The position numbers were made by a program, and so were the translations under genes. The notes under the pieces were generated by a model. The model had not been told where the DNA came from. It did no database searches and saw only the letters and a list, made by a program, of their open reading frames with translations. 64,000 nucleotides of DNA from Paraprevotella xylaniphila YIT 11841. Lineage in GTDB: Bacteria; Bacteroidota; Bacteroidia; Bacteroidales; Bacteroidaceae. The stretch spans positions 1-64,000 of the forward strand of contig NZ_GL883849.1 in assembly GCF_000205165.1 (NCBI RefSeq), given 5' to 3'. Position 1 is the stretch's first letter. Each line of letters begins with the position of its first letter. Shown in pieces: positions 27,693 through 35,117 of this stretch.

Positions 27693-28217
27693 TTAGATTT
27701 GCACGGTGCATTTATATAGAGTTATATCAATAATAGGAAGCCTGCTTCCAGCATCATTTACAGCTTGCATAAATTCAGTACATTCTTGTTGTGTCATTTT
27801 CTTTTTGCAATAAGCGTAATATAGGAAGTCAAGAGTAGTCAGATAAGTAATACTATTTTGAGAACAATATTCTTTTATGTCCCTTAAATTGCTACTCCCT
27901 AAAACATCTTGGTTATCCCTGCAATAAATCATACAGGCACTTTCGCCTTTTCCCAATCTACGTTGTAATGAGAAGTATTCTTTCATAGATTCACCTTTAG
28001 GAGAAAAAGTCTCTTTTCTTAATTTTGAGAAATAACGAAGATAATTGTCAATGAGATTTCTTGTTTTAGAGTTCTTTGAAACTTCATTATAAACCACATC
28101 CAATACTATATATTCATATTCGGGGAATATATCCGGTAATAGTGAAAAGTTACCCGTTTCTATAAAATGGATAATCACATCAGCATCGAGTACTATTTTC
28201 GTTTTCTTGTGTCCCAT
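27693..28217 (-). CDS. PIN-domain protein (putative toxin ribonuclease)
   Basis: A 174-residue protein with the PIN fold pattern: IVLDADVIIHF at the N-terminus with the first acidic residue, VVYNEV, GKGESACMIYC with a conserved Glu, and LTTLDFLYYAY with the late Asp. PIN proteins are metal-dependent RNases and often toxins. Its start overlaps the end of the ImmA/IrrE-like gene by 38 nt, unusually long and suggestive of translational coupling. No classical small antitoxin lies beside it; the HTH and ImmA proteins upstream are the likely partners. AT-rich compared with flanking genes, so probably acquired. Confidence 0.7.
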   Translation of the reverse strand: MGHKKTKIVLDADVIIHFIETGNFSLLPDIFPEYEYIVLDVVYNEVSKNSKTRNLIDNYLRYFSKLRKETFSPKGESMKEYFSLQRRLGKGESACMIYCRDNQDVLGSSNLRDIKEYCSQNSITYLTTLDFLYYAYCKKKMTQQECTEFMQAVNDAGSRLPIIDITLYKCTVQI

Positions 28218-28914
28218 TGATATTTATTTTACCGAGCAACTCCATATAATGGCTTTCCGAGATTTTCTCTTTATCGAATAAATTACGTGCTTTTTCTCCA
28301 AAATCACCGATAACCAAACCTTCATTTGCAGCTTCGTATAAAGCCGTATCATATCCGAAACATTTTGCAGAGTTTTTTACTCCTACTTCAGCAAATTGGG
28401 AACGTGTACTTTCTGAAATGAGGCCTATATTTAACAATCTATACAACAAGGCCGAACGAGAAACAGAGAAGTAATGTTCAAGTTTCAAAATTGTTGCCAT
28501 AGAAATGCTTTTAGTCTTTAATTCATTCTCCGGTACCAGTTGGCAGATTCCGGATTCAGGCATTAATAATAAAGAAGCAAACATGTCGGCACTTTGTTCT
28601 ACAAAGTTCTTGCTGTATCCGGGGTTGCATTTGTGCGGGGTAGGCTTTTCTTCTATAAACAAGTGATATAATTCGTGGGCAATTGTGAAATGCTGTCTTC
28701 CACGTGGCTGATTGGAATTGATAAGCATAAAACGATGCCCGGAATTGTCCTTTAAACACATGCCTGAAAAATTGTCAGACAGAGGTCTGAACACTGTAAG
28801 TATGTTCAATTTCAAAAGCAGACTTTTCAATGTGACAGGCTCGGATGCACTAAGCCCATTATCTGTGCGAAATGCTGATACTTGTTTTTCTATGATAAAC
28901 TTATTCGGCTTCAT
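28180..28914 (-). CDS. ImmA/IrrE family metallo-endopeptidase
   Basis: A 244-residue protein with the zinc protease motif HFTIAHELYHLFIEE (HExxH) and a downstream VEQSADMFASLLLMPE that supplies the usual Glu and Met-Pro element of the family. Such proteases cleave HTH repressors (ImmA acting on ImmR) or sense stress (IrrE). The ATG at 28914 is preferred over a TTG nine bases upstream. It overlaps the end of the HTH gene by 14 nt and the start of the PIN gene by 38 nt. It probably controls the HTH regulator encoded upstream (inference from the family). Confidence 0.82.
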   Translation of the reverse strand: MKPNKFIIEKQVSAFRTDNGLSASEPVTLKSLLLKLNILTVFRPLSDNFSGMCLKDNSGHRFMLINSNQPRGRQHFTIAHELYHLFIEEKPTPHKCNPGYSKNFVEQSADMFASLLLMPESGICQLVPENELKTKSISMATILKLEHYFSVSRSALLYRLLNIGLISESTRSQFAEVGVKNSAKCFGYDTALYEAANEGLVIGDFGEKARNLFDKEKISESHYMELLGKININGTQENENSTRC

Positions 28915-29254
28915 TCTGTGCAATTCGTTCCATTTTAAGATATGATTTCACAATGTCCTTGAAATTTGCGATTTCTTTTAAGTCATTATCTTCCAAATCA
29001 GAAATTCTGAAAGCAGTAGCCATAATTTCATTATCAGCTTGGATATTATCTTCAAACAAAATGAAAGGTTCACAACCGAACATGTTTGAGATTCGTTCTA
29101 AAATATCATACGGAACTTCCCTAGTGCCTCCTTCATAATTACTATATGCAGAACGCTCAATCCCAATAGATTTGGCTATCTGTTCTTGTGTGAAGCCAGA
29201 CAGCTCTCTAATCTTTTTTAGATTTTCTCCAATAATTTGATTTATCGTTCTCAT
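28901..29254 (-). CDS. XRE-family helix-turn-helix regulator
   Basis: A 117-residue protein whose residues of about 8-62 form a Cro/C1-type HTH (IGENLKKIRELSGFTQEQIAKSIGIERSAYSNYEGGTRE). The remaining acidic helical tail is probably for dimerisation or partner contact. It leads the operon with ImmA/IrrE and PIN genes. The promoter has a dyad in its spacer, consistent with autorepression. Confidence 0.88.
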   Translation of the reverse strand: MRTINQIIGENLKKIRELSGFTQEQIAKSIGIERSAYSNYEGGTREVPYDILERISNMFGCEPFILFEDNIQADNEIMATAFRISDLEDNDLKEIANFKDIVKSYLKMERIAQNEAE

Positions 29255-29277
29255 GAGTGCCTCTTTTAGTTCTGTGG

Positions 29278-29309
29278 CAAAATTACTTTTAATTTATTAT
29301 ATAAACAAA
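29278..29309 (-). promoter_or_regulatory. Promoter of the HTH operon with a candidate operator
   Basis: On the minus strand TTTG (29306-29309), 20-bp spacer, TAATTTTG (29278-29285): a full consensus match. The dyad TTTAT-TAT-ATAAA at 29293-29305 lies inside the spacer. A second perfect dyad, ATTTATAG-N6-CTATAAAT, lies at 29332-29353 upstream. Both could bind the HTH protein. Confidence 0.6.
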
Positions 29310-29353
29310 TATTGCCACGATTAGTTCGCTTATTTATAGTTATCTCTATAAAT

Positions 29354-29730
29354 TTGAAACAACAGATTATGGGGAAGAAAGTCAAATCAAAGAAAAATTA
29401 GAGATGTCTGTACTTTATTTGTTGGCAAGCCATGTGCAGGCATGAATCAAGTTTGCGATATATTAAGGCGTATGAAAACAGGAAAATTGTGATGTACATA
29501 CTTCTCGCTTGATTTTATTGCGAACAAAAGGGATAACTACCGGTGTGTAGCTTATTCCTTTTATTTGTATTATACTATCGGTGAAAAGCCTCAACCGATA
29601 AGGCAATAGTTATGAAAGAAACGAGATGGAATGTGGTACAATTTACCGGTGTGTTTCGTTTATCATTGACTATCAGACTTCTCGGAACTGTGTGCAAATT
29701 GTGTGCAATGAACTTTTGTGTGTAAAGAAA
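29354..29730. other. AT-rich non-coding stretch between HTH operon and tRNA
   Basis: No gene seen. It holds a terminator-like hairpin (AAAAGGGATAA...TTATTCCTTTT near 29526-29567), an inverted CTATCGGT/ACCGATAAG pair near 29575-29602, and an 11-bp direct repeat TACCGGTGTGT at about 29541 and 29643. No integrase remnant could be read. Composition suggests the edge of an acquired segment. Confidence 0.5.
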
Positions 29731-29760
29731 AAGCCGCTACAAATTTCTTTATAACGGCTT
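29731..29760 (-). terminator. Terminator of the tRNA gene
   Basis: AAGCCG...CGGCTT stem spanning 29731-29760; on the minus strand it is followed by TTTTTCTTT, 24 nt after the tRNA 3' end. Confidence 0.7.
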
Positions 29761-29783
29761 AATTTCCTTTGTTTTATGCTTTG

Positions 29784-29857
29784 TGGACCAGCCAGGGCTT
29801 GAACCTGGGACCTCCAGATTATGAGTCTGTTGCTCTAACCAACTGAGCTACAAGTCC
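29784..29857 (-). tRNA. tRNA with CAU anticodon (Met, or Ile after modification)
   Basis: 74 nt on the minus strand. GGACTTG acceptor, GAGC-type D stem, anticodon loop CTCATAA with anticodon CAT, a perfect T stem CCAGG-TTCAAGC-CCTGG, and discriminator A. No CCA is encoded. The acceptor stem has one T-T mismatch and one G-T pair by my reading. Elongator Met versus lysidine-modified Ile cannot be decided by eye; it does not look like the initiator. Confidence 0.9.
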
Positions 29858-30026
29858 GAAACAACTTCTTTCTGAAATTGCATTGCAAAAGTAATATGAT
29901 TTATTGAGATATGCAAACAATAAAGGTAAAAAATGGGGGGAAAGCTTTCAATATTGCCGGAACTATTGTATTTTCGCGTCGTGGAATGATGTATGAAACA
30001 GAAATCGTATATAATTAAAGGTAAAG

Positions 30027-32651
30027 ATGAGTACAAAAGAGACAGATTGGTTGAGTGTCGGTTTGAATGACCGACAAGTGGAAGAGAGCCGTGCCCGTCA
30101 TGGGAGCAATGAACTGACCCCACCGAAACGCCCTTCAATGTGGAGGCTTTATCTGGAGAAATTCCAGGATCCCGTAATACAGATATTGTTGGTAGCTGCC
30201 TTGCTGTCTTTTGTAGTCGCTTTTGTGGAAAATGAATTTGCAGAGACCATAGGAATCGTGTGTGCCATATTGTTGGCCACGGGCATCGGTTTTTATTTTG
30301 AGTACGATGCCGCCCGTAAATTTGATGTGTTGAATGCTTTGGGGAGCGAGGCCCTTGTGCGGGTTGTACGGAACGGACAGGTGTGTGAAGTTACACGCAA
30401 GGAGCTTGTGGTGGGAGACATCATCATGTTGGACACCGGAGACGAGATACCTGCCGATGCCGAGTTGTTGAAGGCTGAAAGTTTGCAGGTGAATGAATCG
30501 AATCTGACGGGAGAACCGGTTACGCGGAAAAGTACGGACCATTCGGATTTTGATAAAAATGCCCCGTATGCCACGAATCGATTGATGCGTGGCACGACCA
30601 TTGTAGAGGGAAGTGCTGCGGCCCGTGTGATCGCTGTGGGCGACCATACGGAGATTGGCCAGGTAGCTCGCGAAGCGACGGTGCTGACCGGTGAGAAGAC
30701 CCCATTGAACAAACAGTTGGATCGTTTGGCCGGTTTCATTAGTAAGATAGGCTATACCGTGGCATTCCTTACGTTTACGATATTTACGGTACATGGTTTG
30801 ATGGAATATGTCCCCAAGGTCGATGTGTGGGGGAGTGAGAACTATTGGCATGTGTTTGGGATGGTGCTGAATAATTTCATGATGGCTGTGACGTTGATTG
30901 TCATGGCTGTTCCCGAGGGATTGCCGATGGCTGTGACGTTAAGTCTGGCATTGAATATGCGTCGTATGCTGAAGACCAATAACCTGGTACGTAAGATGCA
31001 TGCTTGCGAGACGATGGGGGCCATTACGGTGATTTGTACGGACAAGACCGGAACATTGACACAAAATCGCATGACCGTGTCGCAAATGCTGATGCAAGAT
31101 GAGGATTCGGTACTCTTGGATGAAGCTATCGCCTGCAATACGACTGCCTTTTTGAATGAATCCCGTACGGAGGGGTTGGGAAATCCCACGGAAGTGGCTT
31201 TGTTGCTTTGGATGCAAGGGCGCGGCTCTGATTATATGAAGGTGCGCCAAGGAGTGGAAGAAGTGGCTCGTCTGCCTTTCTCTTCAGAGCGGAAATATAT
31301 GGCTACGATAGTGGATTCCTCCGTGTTGGGACGAAAGATTGTATATGTGAAAGGGGCACCGGAAATCGTTTTGGGACTTTGCCGGGGTTTATCGGAAGAG
31401 CAAATTGCAGGGTATCACGTCCAACTGAAAGACTGGCAGATGCACGCTCAGCGTACTTTGTTGCTGGCTTATAAGGAAGTGGCGGATACGGAAGATGATT
31501 GTGCGGCTTTGGTACAATCCGGCGGATTGACCTTGTTGGGCTTGGCGGCTATTAGCGACCCCGTGCGTCCGGAAGTGCCTCAGGCTGTGGAGAACTGCTT
31601 GAAGGCCGGGGTGCAAATCAAGGTCGTGACGGGCGACAGCACGGGTACCGCTGTGGAAATAGCCCGTCAAATCGGTTTGTGGAAAGAAGGAGACGACGAA
31701 AAGAAGAATTGCATGCGGGGCGTTGACTTTGCTGCGTTGAGCGACGAAGAAGCCCTGCAACGTATCAAGGATTTGAAGGTGATGAGCCGTGCTCGTCCGT
31801 TGGACAAGCAACGGTTGGTGAAGTTGTTGCAGACGGAGGGAGAAGTCGTGGCTGTGACCGGCGACGGGACGAACGATGCTCCGGCGTTGAACTTTGCCCA
31901 AGTCGGCCTGTCGATGGGGTCGGGGACTTCGGTAGCCAAGGAAGCCAGTGACATTACATTGCTTGATGATTCGTTCCGTAGTATTGTCACGGCTGTCATG
32001 TGGGGGCGTTCGTTGTATAAGAATATCCAACGTTTTGTCATGTTCCAGTTGACTATTAATTTCACCGCTTTGTTGGTCGTGCTTATCGGTGCGTTCATGG
32101 GAACGACTCTTCCGTTGACCGTTACCCAAATGTTGTGGGTGAATATCATCATGGACACTTTTGCGGCTTTGGCTTTGGCATCGTTGCCGGCTGACCCGAA
32201 CGTGATGAATGAGAGGCCTCGTCCTGTAGGGCAATTCATTATCACCCGTCCGATATGGACGTCGATATTGGGTTATGGGATGGCCTTTGTCGGGTTCTTG
32301 TTGGCCATGCTTCTCCGTATAGAAACCACGGGAGGAATGGATGTGTATGAACTGACCGTGTTTTTCACATTCTTTGTCTTGTTGCAGTTCTGGAATTTGT
32401 TGAATGCAAAGACCTATTCTACGACAGATTCGGCTTTTAAGCATCTTTCCCGGTGCGTCGGCGTGTTGACCGTATTATGCCTTATCCTGTGTGGCCAGTG
32501 GTTGATTGTACAGTTCGGCGGACCGGTATTCCGCACTGTACCTTTGGCGGCCGGGGACTGGGGAATATTGCTTGCTGTAAGCTCTCTTGTATTATGGGTC
32601 GGAGAGGCAGGCCGTTTCTTCAAACGGCTTTGCCGGAAAAAAGCAGAATGA
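30027..32651 (+). CDS. Calcium-translocating P-type ATPase (PMCA-like)
   Basis: An 874-residue inner-membrane P2-type ATPase, probably exporting Ca2+. The phosphorylation motif is CTDKTGTLT with Asp339, and the hinge has VTGDGTNDAPAL. The actuator domain motif appears as NLTGEP. The two N-terminal transmembrane helices (about 50-95), the central pair around 250-310 with VPEGLPMAVTLSLA, and C-terminal helices from about 690 give the usual ten-helix plan. The ion specificity is inferred from similarity to PMCA-type bacterial enzymes. The stop is one base before the next gene's ATG, so it is likely cotranscribed with the HAD gene. Confidence 0.9.
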   Translation: MSTKETDWLSVGLNDRQVEESRARHGSNELTPPKRPSMWRLYLEKFQDPVIQILLVAALLSFVVAFVENEFAETIGIVCAILLATGIGFYFEYDAARKFDVLNALGSEALVRVVRNGQVCEVTRKELVVGDIIMLDTGDEIPADAELLKAESLQVNESNLTGEPVTRKSTDHSDFDKNAPYATNRLMRGTTIVEGSAAARVIAVGDHTEIGQVAREATVLTGEKTPLNKQLDRLAGFISKIGYTVAFLTFTIFTVHGLMEYVPKVDVWGSENYWHVFGMVLNNFMMAVTLIVMAVPEGLPMAVTLSLALNMRRMLKTNNLVRKMHACETMGAITVICTDKTGTLTQNRMTVSQMLMQDEDSVLLDEAIACNTTAFLNESRTEGLGNPTEVALLLWMQGRGSDYMKVRQGVEEVARLPFSSERKYMATIVDSSVLGRKIVYVKGAPEIVLGLCRGLSEEQIAGYHVQLKDWQMHAQRTLLLAYKEVADTEDDCAALVQSGGLTLLGLAAISDPVRPEVPQAVENCLKAGVQIKVVTGDSTGTAVEIARQIGLWKEGDDEKKNCMRGVDFAALSDEEALQRIKDLKVMSRARPLDKQRLVKLLQTEGEVVAVTGDGTNDAPALNFAQVGLSMGSGTSVAKEASDITLLDDSFRSIVTAVMWGRSLYKNIQRFVMFQLTINFTALLVVLIGAFMGTTLPLTVTQMLWVNIIMDTFAALALASLPADPNVMNERPRPVGQFIITRPIWTSILGYGMAFVGFLLAMLLRIETTGGMDVYELTVFFTFFVLLQFWNLLNAKTYSTTDSAFKHLSRCVGVLTVLCLILCGQWLIVQFGGPVFRTVPLAAGDWGILLAVSSLVLWVGEAGRFFKRLCRKKAE

Positions 32652-32652
32652 A

Positions 32653-33264
32653 ATGGATAAACGGATAAAAAATATTATTTTCGATTTCGGCGGTATTATC
32701 GTGGATTTGGACAAGCAGGCAGCGGTTCATGCTTTTGAGGCGTTGGGTTTTGAAGCCCGTGCTTATATCAATGATTATGTGCAGGACGGAGTGTTTGCCT
32801 TGATGGAAACCGGAGATATGTCACCGGATGAGTTTTGCACTTATGTGCGGAAGAAAGTCGGGGCAGATGTGAAAGATGAAGAAATCTTTCGGGCTTGGAA
32901 TAAGATGTTGGTCGGGATTCCGGCTCGTCGCATGCAAACCATCCGTAATCTGCGGACGGATTACCGCACTTATATGCTCAGCAACACGAATGCTATGCAC
33001 TGGGCATATTCATGCCGTGAATTGATGGCTTCTACGGGGCTGGAGATGGAAGATTGTTTCGACCGCATATTCCTATCCTTCCAGATGCATCTGGCCAAAC
33101 CGGACGAACGGATATTCCGTAAGGTGTTGTCGGAAGCCGGGTTGAAGCCGGAAGAGACATTGTTTGTCGATGACTCTTCCGAAAATTGCAGGACGGCAGA
33201 GAGTTTGGGTATACAGGTGTTCCATTCCCGGCAGCCGGAAGATTGGTTCGGTTTGTTGGAGTAA
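32653..33264 (+). CDS. HAD-superfamily phosphatase (YihX-like)
   Basis: A 203-residue cytosolic hydrolase. Motif I is IIFDFGGIIVDLDK with the nucleophilic Asp, motif II is MLSNTNAMHW, and motif III/IV is KPDERIFRKVL then LFVDDSSENCRTAE. The pattern fits the YihX-type sugar-phosphatase branch, where motif I reads D-x-G/N. The ATG at 32653, separated by one base from the ATPase stop, was chosen over a frame starting within that gene. Substrate unknown. Confidence 0.85.
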   Translation: MDKRIKNIIFDFGGIIVDLDKQAAVHAFEALGFEARAYINDYVQDGVFALMETGDMSPDEFCTYVRKKVGADVKDEEIFRAWNKMLVGIPARRMQTIRNLRTDYRTYMLSNTNAMHWAYSCRELMASTGLEMEDCFDRIFLSFQMHLAKPDERIFRKVLSEAGLKPEETLFVDDSSENCRTAESLGIQVFHSRQPEDWFGLLE

Positions 33265-33276
33265 TGACGAAGGAGA

Positions 33277-34221
33277 ATGAAGTTTATCACGCTTACTGAC
33301 CCCTTGCCTTATCAGGCTTGTGTCGCCACGATTGGTTTTTTCGATGGCGTGCACCGGGGGCATCGCTTTTTGATACGGCAGTTGACCCGTTATGCCGTCG
33401 GGCACGATTTGGCTTCTTTGCTGGTCACTTTCCGTACGCATCCGCGTCAAGTCATGCAAGCCGCTTATCAGCCTCAGTTGCTGACCACGTATGACGAGAA
33501 ATGCGGGCAGTTGGCTACGACGGGAGCGGATTATTGCCTGACGTTGGATTTCACCACGGCATTGGCAGCTTTGTCGGCCCGTCGCTTTATGGCTGAAATA
33601 CTGAAAGAGAAGTTATCTGTAAAGGTCCTGGTTATCGGATACGACCATCGTTTCGGACATGACCGTTCGGAGGGATTTGCGGAATATGTGGAATATGGAC
33701 GGGAATTGGGGATGGAAGTCGTTCGTGCGGACGTCTTTGCCATGAGCGAGGTGAACGTAAGTTCGTCTATGGTCAGGGCTTGTCTGGCCGAAGGCGAGGT
33801 AGGAATAGCGGCACGTTGCCTGACCCGCCCGTACGAAATTACGGGGCGTGTGGTTCATGGTTTCCACGTAGGGCATGAACTGGGCTTTCCTACGGCGAAT
33901 ATACAGGTAGAGGATTCACAGAAGCTGATTCCGAAAAACGGTGTATATGCCGTTTGGGTCAAAGGAAAAATAGGAGGAGAGGAACACGTTTGGGGCGGAA
34001 TGTTGAATATCGGTCTTCGGCCGACGATGGAAAACGGTGAGAATCGCACCATAGAAGTACATTTGTTGGATTTTGCCGGGGATTTGTACGGTTGTCGTTT
34101 GACGTTGAGTTTCGTCAGGCGTTTGAGAGATGAAAGGAAGTTCAGGAATAAAGGGGAATTGGTTCATCAGCTTCGCGAGGATGAGGCTATGGTGAGAATG
34201 ATTTTAAACAAGGAGCAATAG
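33277..34221 (+). CDS. ribF: Bifunctional riboflavin kinase / FAD synthetase
   Basis: Converts riboflavin to FMN and then FAD. 314 residues, normal length. The N-terminal adenylyltransferase half has ATIGFFDGVHRGHRFLIRQL with the GxHxGH-type nucleotide site, and the C-terminal flavokinase half shows GFPTANIQ and GVYAVWV with an ending of beta-barrel type. It follows the HAD gene by 12 nt. An AAGGAG sits immediately before the ATG, with unusually short spacing. Confidence 0.94.
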   Translation: MKFITLTDPLPYQACVATIGFFDGVHRGHRFLIRQLTRYAVGHDLASLLVTFRTHPRQVMQAAYQPQLLTTYDEKCGQLATTGADYCLTLDFTTALAALSARRFMAEILKEKLSVKVLVIGYDHRFGHDRSEGFAEYVEYGRELGMEVVRADVFAMSEVNVSSSMVRACLAEGEVGIAARCLTRPYEITGRVVHGFHVGHELGFPTANIQVEDSQKLIPKNGVYAVWVKGKIGGEEHVWGGMLNIGLRPTMENGENRTIEVHLLDFAGDLYGCRLTLSFVRRLRDERKFRNKGELVHQLREDEAMVRMILNKEQ

Positions 34222-34239
34222 CTTGGAAAGGAGATGGGT

Positions 34240-35016
34240 ATGAAACGTACGATTTGTCTGGTGATTATTTTTTTGTTGGCCCAGGTTTTGTCTTCCTTGG
34301 TAGTCTTGTTCTTTTTCAATCTTTCGGATTTGCTTCACGAAGGGCGTTTGGATGTGAACGCATTGGCAGCTTCTCCATCGGCTTTGGGGATTTCTCTGTT
34401 ATTAAACGGGGTTGTGGTATGGGCGGTGATGACTTTGTTGAGATGGACAGACCGTAAAAGTTTCCGTTTCGGGCAAATAAAATGGCCGGTATACGCCGGT
34501 GTGGTCTTATGGATGTTGCCCGTCATTTTTATTGTGAACCTGTTATTGGAGACTTTGACATTAGAGGACTTGAATAAGGATGTATTTGCCACGCTTGTGT
34601 ATAACCCTTGGGGAGTTTTGGCCATTGTTTTAGTCGGGCCTGTTACCGAGGAACTGGTGTTCCGGATGGGAATCCAGCGGCATCTTATCCGGCACAGGAT
34701 GCGTCCGTGGATGGCCATTTTGCTTTCAGCCTTGATATTCGGAGTCATACATGGCAATCCTGCACAAATACCGGGAGCTGTAGTTTTTGGTTGGGTTTTG
34801 GGTTGGTTGTATTGGCGGTCGGGAACGATCTGGATTCCGGTGGCGGCACATGTCTTCAATAATTTTGTGGGTGTTGCCATGATTTGGTGTACAGGAGATT
34901 CGGATACGACTTTGGTGGAGTTGTGCGGCGGGGCCGTCGCAGCTTCCGTTTGGGCTTTGGCAGCTGCGGTTTGCGGATATGTGGGTTACCGTTATTTGGA
35001 CAAGGTGTTCAGTTAG
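34240..35016 (+). CDS. CPBP-family intramembrane metalloprotease
   Basis: A 258-residue multi-spanning membrane protein with the Abi/CPBP motifs EELVFRMGIQRHL (EExxxR), FGVIHGNP (His) and AHVFNN (HxxxN). The family includes Rce1-type proteases and bacteriocin self-immunity proteins; the role here is unknown. AAAGGAG at 34227-34233 touches an ATG at 34234 and is properly spaced from the one at 34240, so the latter was chosen. It follows ribF by 18 nt and ends the rightward group before a strong terminator. Confidence 0.85.
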   Translation: MKRTICLVIIFLLAQVLSSLVVLFFFNLSDLLHEGRLDVNALAASPSALGISLLLNGVVVWAVMTLLRWTDRKSFRFGQIKWPVYAGVVLWMLPVIFIVNLLLETLTLEDLNKDVFATLVYNPWGVLAIVLVGPVTEELVFRMGIQRHLIRHRMRPWMAILLSALIFGVIHGNPAQIPGAVVFGWVLGWLYWRSGTIWIPVAAHVFNNFVGVAMIWCTGDSDTTLVELCGGAVAASVWALAAAVCGYVGYRYLDKVFS

Positions 35017-35038
35017 GAAAGGGGTAAATATTAATCCT

Positions 35039-35110
35039 GTTTATACTAAAAGAAATCAGGATGCACAGCTAAGGAAAAGGCAGTGCGTCCTGATTTCTTT
35101 TGGTATAAAC
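35039..35110. terminator. Very long bidirectional terminator hairpin
   Basis: Arms of 28 bases at 35039-35066 and 35083-35110 are inverted copies differing at only two positions, both of which remain G-U pairable, with a 16-nt loop. It lies between the convergent CPBP and malic enzyme genes. Confidence 0.8.
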
Positions 35111-35117
35111 CTGTTGG

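Noticed and set aside
27484-27711. 75-codon frame after the PIN gene, considered as an integrase remnant
   Set aside because: It spans the operon terminator hairpin and shows no Arg/His/Tyr recombinase motif.
29541-29653. Direct repeat TACCGGTGTGT considered as attachment sites
   Set aside because: Only 11 bp and both copies lie within the same non-coding stretch, not at the two ends of the acquired segment.
31389-32444. 351-codon open frame antisense to the Ca2+ ATPase gene
   Set aside because: No domain, rich in Arg/His/Gln as expected for the reverse of a coding strand; the ATPase frame is certain.
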